Of a DNA stretch of 64,000 nucleotides, positions 51,348-60,075 are shown in pieces. The stretch comes from Paracoccaceae bacterium. GTDB taxonomy: Bacteria; Pseudomonadota; Alphaproteobacteria; Rhodobacterales; Rhodobacteraceae. The stretch spans positions 1 to 64,000 of the forward strand of contig SKYA01000068.1 in NCBI GenBank assembly GCA_007128135.1, given 5' to 3'. Positions within the stretch are counted from its first letter, which is position 1. Every line of letters begins with the position of its first letter. Under the pieces are notes generated by a model. The model did not search any database. It was not told the origin of the DNA and saw only the letters and a program-made list of their open reading frames with translations. The translations under genes were made by a program, and so were the position numbers.

Positions 51348-52112
51348 TCAGCCAGCCATGTTTACGGCTTCATTGCCGCCTACCATCGCATTGACAACCT
51401 GTTCGCCCGTTACATCGCCGGAGTTAAAGCTGGCGGCGTTGCGACCCAGCCTGAGCACCTCGATCCGGTCGGTGTTGTCCAGAACGAAGTGATGAATGTC
51501 GTGACTGATTACCAGCACGGCCAACCCGTGAGAGGCAAGTTCGCGCACCAGGTCGCCGACCTGTTCGGCAGCCGAATGGCTCAGCGCCGCCGTGGGTTCA
51601 TCCAGCAGCACCACCTTCGGTTCCCACAGGATCGAACGGGCGATAGCTATGTTCTGTCTCTGCCCCCCCGACATTGCGCCTACATTCCGGGTAAGCGAGA
51701 TGGAATCCAGCCTGAGTCGCCGCAAGACCTCCTTGGCGCGCCTTTCCGATGCCGCGCGGGTGACGCGAAATCCGGTATACCATGGCCCGGTCAGTTCCCG
51801 GCCCAGAAAGAGGTTCTGCACCGCGTCGAGATTGTCGCACAGCGCAAGGTCCTGATAGACCGTCTGCACGCCCATATCGGCGACTTCGGCGGGGTTGGAG
51901 ACATGCACCTCGCGGCCTTCGAACAGGTACTGGCCGCTATCGGGCCGATGCACGCCCGACATCACCTTGACCAGCGTCGATTTGCCGGCACCATTGTCTC
52001 CGACAAGGGCAACCACCTTGCCCGGTTCGAGATCGAGCGACACATTGCTCAGCGCCTTGATGCTGCCGAAGCTCTTGGACACTCCGCGCAGGGAGAGGAT
52101 GGGCTCTGTCAT
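51348..52112 (-). CDS. Sugar-type ABC transporter ATP-binding protein (single ABC domain)
   Basis: VALVGDNGAGKSTLVKVMSGVHRPDSGQYLFEGREVHVSNPAEVADMGVQTVYQDLALCDNLDAVQNLFLGREL...MSGGQRQNIAIARSILWEPKVVLLDEPTAALS. Confidence 0.93.
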   Translation of the reverse strand: MTEPILSLRGVSKSFGSIKALSNVSLDLEPGKVVALVGDNGAGKSTLVKVMSGVHRPDSGQYLFEGREVHVSNPAEVADMGVQTVYQDLALCDNLDAVQNLFLGRELTGPWYTGFRVTRAASERRAKEVLRRLRLDSISLTRNVGAMSGGQRQNIAIARSILWEPKVVLLDEPTAALSHSAAEQVGDLVRELASHGLAVLVISHDIHHFVLDNTDRIEVLRLGRNAASFNSGDVTGEQVVNAMVGGNEAVNMAG

Positions 52113-52184
52113 TTCTGCCTTTTCCTTGTCACAAGGCCGCCGGCGACGAGTTGCCGCCAGCGACTGAGCGAGAAACCTCCGAGA

Positions 52185-53273
52185 TCAGAGATTGCCCTGA
52201 CAGAGTGGTGATTCTTCGGCGCCCTGGCAGACTTCCTGCCAAGTATAGATTCCGGCGTCGACCACGTCCGAGATATTGTCGATCACCACATTGTTGACCG
52301 GCAGGAAGGCCGCCGGGACCATCATGTGTTCGTTATCGACCTCGCCGTTGATCCACGCCTGCGGCAGGGCCTCGCCGCTCAGGATTGCCACAGCCATGTC
52401 GGCAGCGGCCTCGGCCATCACGCGAAGGTCCTTGAACACGGTGTTGTCCTGCCAGCCCTGCACAATGAATTGCAGCGCCTCGATGGTGGCGTCCTGACCG
52501 CCGGTCACGACGATTTCACCGGGAGAATAACCCTGGCTGATCAATGCCGCGACGGAACCGCCGGTGGTGCCATCGTTCATGCCTAGGAACATGTCCACGT
52601 TGCCGCTGGTGCGCGTCAGGCAATCCTCGGCGAAGGATTGCGCCTGAACCGGATCCCAGTTGGGGGTGAAATCTTCGCAGACGACCTCTACCCGGCCCGA
52701 GTCGATCAGCGGCTGAAGATACTCGTTCTGGCCCAGTTCGTACTGGGTGGTCCCGAATTCACCCTGGTTGCCCTTGACGCGGGCGATGCGGATGGTGCCT
52801 TCCGGCATGGCGTCGATGATCTCGGCGGCACGCTGCCCCTGTGCCAGCCCTACAGCATGGGCATCGAACAGCACATGCGCCTCGGCCCTGCCGCCGATGG
52901 CATCATGTTCATAGAGAAGCATCGGAACCCCGGCTTCTTCCGCGGCGCGCAAGGCCCCTGCGGCAAGGTTGGCATCGGACGACGCGAAGACGATCAGATT
53001 CGCGCCTTGTGCAAGGGCATCCTCGACGAGGCGCTGCTGGCGCACCGGGTCGCCCTCGCCGTTCTGCACGGTCACCCTGGCACCAGGCATCCGCTCTGCC
53101 ATCGCGGCGACGAAGAGTGGCGAATCGCGGCGCTCGAAACGGATGGTGGTTGAGTTGGGCAGCATGAAGAAGACCTGCTCACCATCCGCCATGGCAGGCA
53201 AGGCGGCGAAGCCGGAAATCGCCAGCGCGGTAACGGCACTGGTATTGGTCAAGATTTTCGTCAGGCTAGTCAT
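52185..53273 (-). CDS. Sugar-type ABC transporter substrate-binding protein (XylF/RbsB-like, type 1 periplasmic binding protein)
   Basis: VFFMLPNSTTIRFERRDSPLFVAAMAERMPGARVTVQNGEGDPVRQQRLVEDALAQGANLIVFASSDANLAAGALRAAEEAGVPMLLYEHDAIGG. Confidence 0.92.
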   Translation of the reverse strand: MTSLTKILTNTSAVTALAISGFAALPAMADGEQVFFMLPNSTTIRFERRDSPLFVAAMAERMPGARVTVQNGEGDPVRQQRLVEDALAQGANLIVFASSDANLAAGALRAAEEAGVPMLLYEHDAIGGRAEAHVLFDAHAVGLAQGQRAAEIIDAMPEGTIRIARVKGNQGEFGTTQYELGQNEYLQPLIDSGRVEVVCEDFTPNWDPVQAQSFAEDCLTRTSGNVDMFLGMNDGTTGGSVAALISQGYSPGEIVVTGGQDATIEALQFIVQGWQDNTVFKDLRVMAEAAADMAVAILSGEALPQAWINGEVDNEHMMVPAAFLPVNNVVIDNISDVVDAGIYTWQEVCQGAEESPLCQGNL

Positions 53274-53355
53274 GGTTGTCCTCCCGTGGAGTTGTTGGCT
53301 TTGTCGGGCCTTGCGGGTCCCGGCCAGATCAGCCGGTTCCAGTTCGGTATTCGCC

Positions 53356-53413
53356 TGTGCAGTCTAGACCCACCTCGCGTCCCGGTCGTGTCGAGTTCTG
53401 TCCAGTCTGGAAC
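53356..53413. promoter_or_regulatory. Two copies of a TGTCCAGTCTGGAAC-like motif upstream of the sugar ABC operon
   Basis: TGTGCAGTCTAGACC (53356-53370) and TGTCCAGTCTGGAAC (53399-53413), 43 bp apart; the latter contains the palindrome TCCAG-T-CTGGA. Confidence 0.45.
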
Positions 53414-53426
53414 CGCGACGCCCCTT

Positions 53427-54302
53427 TCAGACCGGCTTCGCGGGCAGCGGGGTCGACTCGTAGCAGCCGATGACCCCCTGATCGAAATCAAGAATGGCGC
53501 CGGTCATGATCCCTGACTCGTCGCTGGCCAGATGCGCGATCCAGCGCGCTATCTCGTTCATCTTAAGCATGCGGCCAGCAGGCAGTTGCTTTCCGACCTC
53601 GGCCTGCCAGCCATCCGGCATGTCGTGATAGGACTTCTGGATGATGTCCTCGGCGGGTGTGTCCATCCAGCCGATGGCGAGGGCATTCACCCTGATACCG
53701 TCCCGCATAAGCGAAAAGGCCGCGTTCTTGGTCGTGGCGACCAGCGCTGCCTTGGAGGCAGCGTAGACTGTCAGCATCGGCACACCGCCATGGGCCGTTA
53801 TGGTCGCGACATTGACGATGGTGCCGGGTTTGCCCGCCGCGCGCCAGTGATTGGCCGCGTTCTGCATCAGGAAGAAGGGCGCACGGGCATTTATCGCGAA
53901 GGTTCGCTCCCAAAGCGCCGCGTCACCGTCAAGAATTCCGCCCCGGTCGGTAATCCCGGCAGAGTTGATGAGGATATCGTAGCTTCCGAATTCGTCGATC
54001 GCGCGGTTGTGAATCGACTGACAATCGGCCAGGTCGGCCAGGTCGGCGCGGTGATAGACCACGCGCTGGCCCGGGGTGGACAGCGCATCGGCCGCGGCCT
54101 GTCCAGCGGCCTCCTTTCGGCCCAGGATCAGCGCGCCCCTCAGCCCGCGTCGCAGCATCAGCCTTACCGTGGCCAGGCCAAGCCCCTGGGTGGAGCCCGT
54201 TACCACCGCCACCTTGCCGGCGAATTGCCGGTCGAGCGAGATGTCTGCGTCCGAGGCCGCATGGTAGGCGGCGTTACCATATGGGCTTTGATAGTCACTC
54301 AC
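53427..54302 (-). CDS. SDR-family NAD(P)-dependent oxidoreductase
   Basis: GKVAVVTGSTQGLGLATVRLMLRRGLRGALILGRKE...INSAGITDRGG...ITAHGGVPMLTVYAASKAALVATTKNAAF. Confidence 0.9.
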   Translation of the reverse strand: MSDYQSPYGNAAYHAASDADISLDRQFAGKVAVVTGSTQGLGLATVRLMLRRGLRGALILGRKEAAGQAAADALSTPGQRVVYHRADLADLADCQSIHNRAIDEFGSYDILINSAGITDRGGILDGDAALWERTFAINARAPFFLMQNAANHWRAAGKPGTIVNVATITAHGGVPMLTVYAASKAALVATTKNAAFSLMRDGIRVNALAIGWMDTPAEDIIQKSYHDMPDGWQAEVGKQLPAGRMLKMNEIARWIAHLASDESGIMTGAILDFDQGVIGCYESTPLPAKPV

Positions 54303-55303
54303 TGGAATTTCACCTCCACCGGCTGGTTGGTCTGGTAGGATTTGAGCGCCGCGTCGGCGAGGATCAGTGCGCGACGCCCGTCCTCGAATGTCACACTGGG
54401 TGGTTTCCCCCCGACAACCTGATCGATGAAATCACGGATCTCCGCCTCGTAGGCAGCGCGATAGCGTTCGATGAAGAAATAGAGCAGTTCGTCGCGCGTG
54501 TTGGTGCCGCCTGCGCTGTAGCGCGACACCTCGCTTGGGCGGTGATTGTTTGACCGCACCATGCCCCGGGATCCGAAGGCTTCCACGCGCTGGTCATAGC
54601 CGTAGTTTGTACGCCGGGAATTGTTGATGTGGCAAAGCGCGCCGGAAGCCGCCCGCATCACGATCATCGCGGTGTCCACGTCGCCCAATTCTGCGAAGAT
54701 AGGATCAACCCGGTTGGCGGCCATTGTGAAGACCTCTACCGGTTCTTCACCCAGCACGAACCGTGCCATGTCCATGTCATGGATCGTGGTGTCACGAAAC
54801 AGGCCTCCGCAGGCCTCCAAGATTGCCCGGGGGGGAGGAGGCCCCGGGTCTCTGCTTGTAATGACAAGCAGTTCCAACGCCCCGATTTCCCCCGCCGCGA
54901 CAGCTTTCTGTACACCGGCATGGCTGGGATCGAAACGTCGGTTGAAACCGAGCTGGATGGGAACGTCGAAAGCTTTCAGCTTCTCCCGGCAAATCTCGAC
55001 CTTTTCGATATCGACGTCTATGGGCTTCTCGCAGAGAATCGACTTGCCTGCCTCGGCAGAACGCAGGATCATCTCGACATGCGTGTTGGTCGGCGAGGCG
55101 ATCAACACCGCGTCAACATCTTCGGCTTCGAGCAGCCTGTCCAGATCTGTGGTGAAGTTCGCATCGACTGCGGCAGCGGTGCGCGCCGCGCTGTCTTCGA
55201 AAACATCATAGCACCAGGTTACCCGCGCGTCGGGCTGCAGCGCAACAAGGCGCGCATGCATGTCGCCGATCCGACCTGTGCCGATTATTCCGAAGCGCAG
55301 CAT
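54299..55303 (-). CDS. Gfo/Idh/MocA oxidoreductase, inositol 2-dehydrogenase-like
   Basis: LRFGIIGTGRIGDMHARLVALQPDARVTWCYDVF...LIASPTNTHVEMILRSAEAGKSILCEKPID...QLGFNRRFDPSHAG...DTTIHDMDMARFVLGEEPVEVF. Confidence 0.9.
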   Translation of the reverse strand: MLRFGIIGTGRIGDMHARLVALQPDARVTWCYDVFEDSAARTAAAVDANFTTDLDRLLEAEDVDAVLIASPTNTHVEMILRSAEAGKSILCEKPIDVDIEKVEICREKLKAFDVPIQLGFNRRFDPSHAGVQKAVAAGEIGALELLVITSRDPGPPPPRAILEACGGLFRDTTIHDMDMARFVLGEEPVEVFTMAANRVDPIFAELGDVDTAMIVMRAASGALCHINNSRRTNYGYDQRVEAFGSRGMVRSNNHRPSEVSRYSAGGTNTRDELLYFFIERYRAAYEAEIRDFIDQVVGGKPPSVTFEDGRRALILADAALKSYQTNQPVEVKFQ

Positions 55304-55368
55304 ATCGTGCCTCCTGTTGTCGCGTCATCGAAAGGTTTCCACATTCGCACACCTGCAACAATGCATGG

Positions 55369-55387
55369 TTTGTCCAGATTGGAATTT
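55369..55387. promoter_or_regulatory. TGTCCA-N3-TGGAA motif between the Gfo/Idh/MocA gene and the HTH-SBP gene
   Basis: TTTGTCCAGATTGGAAT in the divergent intergenic region, matching 53399-53413. Confidence 0.45.
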
Positions 55388-55472
55388 TGGCCAAGTGACT
55401 CACCCGATGGGGCCCTGTATCCTTGCGGTGTGGCATCCTGTCTGGCAGTGGAGGTCCGCGAAAGTGACAAGA

Positions 55473-57206
55473 ATGGAATTCACCGAGGGACAGAGCCTGC
55501 GGGCGGGCGGGTTCTTCAGTGACATGTCGGGGCATGAACTGGATCGCTTTCTCGATTTCGTGAGCCAGTTTCTCAGCGAAACGCAGGATTGCCTCGGCCT
55601 CGACATGCCCGCCCGCGAGATTCCGATCATGGTGCAGCTTTTGCGGTCGCATCTGCGTGGGCGAATGGAGACGCCCTCGTCGCTCATCGACAACTCGGGC
55701 CTTGCGCGCGGCACTGCGCATCGGCTCATCGAGGATATGGTCCGCCGCGGCCTTATCGCCAAGCGCCCGCGCACGACAAGTGGCAAGACCTTTTCACTTC
55801 ATCCGTCACCCGAACTCATCGAAGCGTGGTTGAACTATATTCGCCGGATGAAATCATTGCTTGGTGCCGTATTCGGGCTTGACGCAGACACAAATTACTT
55901 TTTCGGCGCATCTTACCTTGCGAGTGCCTCTGTCGCACCGCTGCCGGTCATGTCAGAGAAACTGAAACTGCCCGGTGGCTTGCGGGTGCTCTTGCATGCC
56001 GATGCCACCTTCATGGCAATGCAGAAGCTCAAGCGTCAGTTTGAGTTGCATTTTGGAGTCGAACTGTCGGTGCGTGCCCTGTCCATTGACCGGCTTCATG
56101 AGGAAATCCTGGAGAATTCGACCCGCCCGGTATCGCGTTACGACATAGTCACTTGCGACTTGTGCTGGATGGAAGAACTCATAAGCGCGCGCGCCATTCG
56201 CCCGATAGAGAACCTTGGTCCCGGCAGTTCACTTGAATACAAGGATTTCCACCCCGAGGCGCTGTCAAGCGCGCGACGCGGAGACACGCTCTACGGTCTG
56301 CCGGTGCAGACCACTCCAGAACTGTTCATCTACCGTAGCGATCTCTTCGCCGAAGCCGGGCTGGCCCCACCGAAGACACTGGTCGAGATGCTGGAATGCG
56401 CCCAGAGCCTGCACCGCCCTGACATCAATCAAAGCGGGATCTGCTGGAATGGTGCGCGCGGCACACCCGTGGGCACGACTTTCATGATGCTGATGGCCGA
56501 TTTTGGGCAGCCGGTTCTCAACCTGCCGCGCGTGGGCGACGGGTTTCGCGATCAGGAACTGGAGCCAGAGGCGCTCTTCCCGATGATCGAGTCGCCCAAA
56601 GGGCTGGAGGCAGCGGAATTCCTTGTGGACCTTCTGGCCTATTCGCCGCCCAGCGTGCTGCAGATGTCATGGTATGAGCGCGCGAAATGCTACGCGGAAG
56701 GCCGGGCCGCCATGGGCTATTGCTACACCCAGATCCTGCCAATCATAGAAAACGACCCGGCCTCGCCAGCCTGTGGGCGGACCGGCTATCTGCCGCATCC
56801 TTCGGCCCCGGGCCAGCGCCGTATCGCGCCGCTCGGCGGCTGGAATATCTGCGTGCCCGCCAATCTGAAGGAGACGCGCTTCGACGCCGTGAAACAGGCT
56901 GCACACACATTGACGTCGGCCGCTGCGACCAAGCTGTATATCGAGAACGGAAGCCTGGTGAGTTCGCGCTTCAGCGTTTGCAACGATCCGGTGGTCGCGC
57001 ATAACCGGCCGGTGATAGCTACGGTGGACAAGCTGGCGCGCTCGGGACAGTTGCAGACATGGCCGCGTCCCGCGGTGCCGCAACTCAACACTCTGGTTCG
57101 TATCCTCGGTGAGGAAATCCATACCATGCTGCTGCGCAACAAGAAGCCTGCCGCGGCCCTGCGTGACGCCCAGGCCCGCTGCGAAAGGGCGATTGCAGCG
57201 GAGTGA
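55473..57206 (+). CDS. Winged-helix HTH fused to a family-1 extracellular solute-binding protein domain; predicted cytosolic sugar-sensing transcription factor
   Basis: N-terminal wHTH (MVQLLRSHLRGRMETPSSLIDNSGLARGTAHRLIEDMVRRGLIAKRPRTTSGKTFSLHPSPELIEAWL), then SBP_bac_1-like domain (LRVLLHADATFMAMQKLKRQFELHFGVELSVRALSIDRLHEEIL...YDIVTCDLCWMEELISARAIRPIENL...DTLYGLPVQTTPELFIYRSDLFAEAGLAPPKTLVEML). No signal peptide. Confidence 0.82.
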   Translation: MEFTEGQSLRAGGFFSDMSGHELDRFLDFVSQFLSETQDCLGLDMPAREIPIMVQLLRSHLRGRMETPSSLIDNSGLARGTAHRLIEDMVRRGLIAKRPRTTSGKTFSLHPSPELIEAWLNYIRRMKSLLGAVFGLDADTNYFFGASYLASASVAPLPVMSEKLKLPGGLRVLLHADATFMAMQKLKRQFELHFGVELSVRALSIDRLHEEILENSTRPVSRYDIVTCDLCWMEELISARAIRPIENLGPGSSLEYKDFHPEALSSARRGDTLYGLPVQTTPELFIYRSDLFAEAGLAPPKTLVEMLECAQSLHRPDINQSGICWNGARGTPVGTTFMMLMADFGQPVLNLPRVGDGFRDQELEPEALFPMIESPKGLEAAEFLVDLLAYSPPSVLQMSWYERAKCYAEGRAAMGYCYTQILPIIENDPASPACGRTGYLPHPSAPGQRRIAPLGGWNICVPANLKETRFDAVKQAAHTLTSAAATKLYIENGSLVSSRFSVCNDPVVAHNRPVIATVDKLARSGQLQTWPRPAVPQLNTLVRILGEEIHTMLLRNKKPAAALRDAQARCERAIAAE

Positions 57207-57210
57207 GGTC

Positions 57211-58332
57211 TTACAGTTTCACCCATGCCCCTGAACGGGCGCTTCGCTGCATCGCCTCTATGCTGCGCTGCACTTCATAGGCTTCGCGGAAATCGGGGCC
57301 GGGGTTTTCTGTACCCGCGTGGGCCGCGATAAGCTCCGCCACCTCGATCACCTTCAGATCGTTGAAACCAAGGTGATGCCCGGGAGCCGGGCAGAAGGCG
57401 CCATAGGGTGGATGGTCGGGCCCAGCCTCGATCCTTGTGTAGCCGTTGCGCCCCCGCGTACCGGACCATAGGTGAAGCTCGTTCATCCTTTCCTGACTGA
57501 AGGCCAGCGCGCCTCTGGTGCCGGTGATTTCCCATGACAGATCCAGCGTCCGGGCAGTCGCCGCCCAGTTGGCCTCGATACTGCCCGCCGCGCCGTTTTC
57601 GAACCGCAACAGCGCATGGGTCATGTCATCGACCTGGACCGGCGCGCGCCTGGTGTGGCCTGGCGCAACCGGGCGCGTTGGGAAGATCGTCTGGCAATCG
57701 GCGATTACCTCGGTAATCGGGCCTGCGAGATAACGCGCCATCGAGGTGATGTGGCTGCCGATATCGGTCAGCGCCCCGCCACCGGCCGGATCGGTCCTGA
57801 AGGAATGCGGCGCATCGGGGCTCGCCATGTAATTCTCTGCATGGCGCCCGCGAAAGCCCGTGATATCGCCGATCTCGCCCGAGGTGATGATTTCCCGCGC
57901 CAGCCGGATCATGGGGTTGCGAAGGAAGTTGAAGCCAACCATCGTGATCACTCCCGCGGCCTCGGCAGCCTCTGTCATCTCCAGCGCCGAGGCGGCGGTC
58001 GTCGACAGCGGTTTTTCGCAATAGACGGTCTTGCCCGCCGCGATGGCGGCCATCGAGATCGGTGCATGCAGCAGATTGGGTGCGGTGATCGCGACGATGC
58101 CGACTTCGGGATCATCAATCAACGCCTGCCAGTCCGCAGTGAACCGTGCGAAGCCAAGCGCATCCGCGCCGCGTCGCGCCAGATCATCGGTCGCGTCGGC
58201 CAGAATGGTCAGTTTCGGCTCCAGTGGAAGATCGAAAAGCCCAGCAACGGCGCGAAAGGCATTGGCATGGCAGCGCCCCATGAAGCCCGATCCGATCAAC
58301 CCGATACCGATTTCTTTCTTGCGCAATGTCAC
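57211..58332 (-). CDS. Gfo/Idh/MocA-family oxidoreductase
   Basis: IGIGLIGSGFMGRCHANAFRAVAGLF...ITAPNLLHAPISMAAIAAGKTVYCEKPLSTTAASALEMTEAAEAAGVITMVGFNFLRNPMIRLAREIITSGEIGDITGFRGRHAENYM. GTG start at 58332 preferred to the longer ORF. Confidence 0.92.
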   Translation of the reverse strand: MTLRKKEIGIGLIGSGFMGRCHANAFRAVAGLFDLPLEPKLTILADATDDLARRGADALGFARFTADWQALIDDPEVGIVAITAPNLLHAPISMAAIAAGKTVYCEKPLSTTAASALEMTEAAEAAGVITMVGFNFLRNPMIRLAREIITSGEIGDITGFRGRHAENYMASPDAPHSFRTDPAGGGALTDIGSHITSMARYLAGPITEVIADCQTIFPTRPVAPGHTRRAPVQVDDMTHALLRFENGAAGSIEANWAATARTLDLSWEITGTRGALAFSQERMNELHLWSGTRGRNGYTRIEAGPDHPPYGAFCPAPGHHLGFNDLKVIEVAELIAAHAGTENPGPDFREAYEVQRSIEAMQRSARSGAWVKL

Positions 58333-58341
58333 CCCCCAAGC

Positions 58342-58404
58342 CTGGAATACTGCTTTCCGCCATACTGGAATCCTGCGGACAAAGCTTCGATCAGTAATTT
58401 GTCC
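58342..58404. promoter_or_regulatory. Repeat-rich divergent promoter region (CTGGAATNCTG x2; GGACAAA/TTTGTCC inverted repeat)
   Basis: CTGGAATACTG at 58342 and CTGGAATCCTG at 58365 (23-bp spacing); GGACAAA (58377-58383) and TTTGTCC (58398-58404). Confidence 0.4.
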
Positions 58405-58479
58405 AACTCTGACACTTTGGCAGTTTAACACAAGCTGCGCCTGCTGCAGTCTGCCCACAACACGAGAGGAAATCCGGGC

Positions 58480-60075
58480 GTGCGGGAATATGACCATATC
58501 GTTGTGGGCGCTGGCTCTGCAGGCTGTGCCATAGCCGGACGGCTGGCCGAAGCGGGTCACAGCGTGCTTTTGCTGGAAGCCGGAGGGCGCGACCGCAACC
58601 CCTTCATCCACATCCCGCTGGGCTATTCGCTTCTTTACGCCAATCCGAAAGTAAACTGGTGCTACACAAGTGCGCCCGAGCCGCATCTGCACGGCCGCCG
58701 CCTGTTTCAGCCGCGTGGCAAGGTGCTTGGCGGCACGGGTGCGATCAACGGCATGATCTACATGCGCGGCCAGCCACAGGATTTCGATGGCTGGGCGGCG
58801 ACCGGCTGTAACGGCTGGGGCTGGGACGAGGTGCTGCCCTATTTCAAGTCCTGCGAGGATCAGGAACGGGGACCGGACGAATTCCATGGCACTGGCGGGC
58901 CAGTGGCTGTGTCGGATATTCGCACCAGTCACCCCCTTGGCGAGGCCTTCCACGCGGCCTCCGAAGCGCTCGGCGTGCCGCGCAATTCTGATTTCAACGG
59001 CGCCCGACAGGAAGGGACCGGCTACGTCCAGACCACGACGAAGAACGGCAGGCGGTGGAGCACTGCTTCGGGCTATCTGCGTGGCGCCGCGAAACGCAAC
59101 ATCGACCTGCGCCTGAATGCGCTGGTTCTGCGGGTGGAACTGGACGGCAAGCGCGCCACCGGCGTGACCTGGCGCGACAGAGGCGGGCAAAGGACCGCCA
59201 GTGCGCGCGGCGAGATCATCCTGTCAGGCGGCACCTTCAACTCGCCCCAATTGCTGCAGATCTCGGGTATCGGGCCAGGGGCGCTGCTGCAGGCGCAGGG
59301 GATCGAGACGCGCCACGACCTGCCCGGTGTCGGGGAAAACCTCCAGGATCATTTCGGGATCGGGGCGGAATACCGTTCGATTGTCAAATCCACGGTGAAT
59401 GACCTTTACAACAACAAGTTCAAGGGCGGGTTGCAACTGTTGCGCTGGCTGTTGTTCCGCACTGGTCCCTTTGCCGACAACGGGAATTACTCCAATACCT
59501 TTATTCATTCCGGCCCTGCGGTGGACCGCGCTGACATGATGGTCACCTTCATGGCATGGTGCACGGATGAGAAGCTCATCCCGCGCCCTTTCCCCGGCTT
59601 CACCATCCTCGCCGAACATATGCGCCCGAATTCGCGGGGCCATGTGCGTCTGACAGGCCCGGACCCTTCGCAACCGCCCGAAATCCAGTTCAATTTCTTT
59701 GCCGACGAGGCCGACCAGCGTGCCGCACTGGCGGGTCTCAAGTTTGCGCGCCAGATTGCGGCAACCGCACCGATGGCCGACTGCGTTGACTATGAACTCT
59801 CCCCCGGCAAGGACGTGCAGTCGGACGAGGACCTGCTGACCTATTGCAGGCAGAACGGCCTGTCCTTGCTGCATCCCGTTGGCACCTGCAAGATGGGTAT
59901 CGACGAGAATGCCGTGGTCGATCCGCGCCTGAAGGTCCACGGGATAGACGGACTCCGCGTCGCTGATGCCTCGATCATGCCGCGTATCGTGACCGGTAAC
60001 ACCAACGCAGCCTCTATCATGATCGGCGAAAAGGCTGCCGCGATCATCCTCGAAGATCTGAAGGGTACACCATGA
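58480..60075 (+). CDS. GMC-family oxidoreductase (choline dehydrogenase-like)
   Basis: YDHIVVGAGSAGCAIAGRLAEAGHSVLLLEAGG...GKVLGGTGAINGMIYMRGQPQDFDGWAATG...HPVGTCKMGIDENAVVDPRLKVHGIDGLRVADASIMPRIVTGNTNAASIMIGEKAA. GTG start. Confidence 0.94.
   Translation: MREYDHIVVGAGSAGCAIAGRLAEAGHSVLLLEAGGRDRNPFIHIPLGYSLLYANPKVNWCYTSAPEPHLHGRRLFQPRGKVLGGTGAINGMIYMRGQPQDFDGWAATGCNGWGWDEVLPYFKSCEDQERGPDEFHGTGGPVAVSDIRTSHPLGEAFHAASEALGVPRNSDFNGARQEGTGYVQTTTKNGRRWSTASGYLRGAAKRNIDLRLNALVLRVELDGKRATGVTWRDRGGQRTASARGEIILSGGTFNSPQLLQISGIGPGALLQAQGIETRHDLPGVGENLQDHFGIGAEYRSIVKSTVNDLYNNKFKGGLQLLRWLLFRTGPFADNGNYSNTFIHSGPAVDRADMMVTFMAWCTDEKLIPRPFPGFTILAEHMRPNSRGHVRLTGPDPSQPPEIQFNFFADEADQRAALAGLKFARQIAATAPMADCVDYELSPGKDVQSDEDLLTYCRQNGLSLLHPVGTCKMGIDENAVVDPRLKVHGIDGLRVADASIMPRIVTGNTNAASIMIGEKAAAIILEDLKGTP

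Noticed and set aside
57211-59190. Full-length 659-aa minus ORF as one protein
   Set aside because: Residues upstream of GTG 58332 are antisense to the GMC oxidoreductase; only 57211-58332 is coding.
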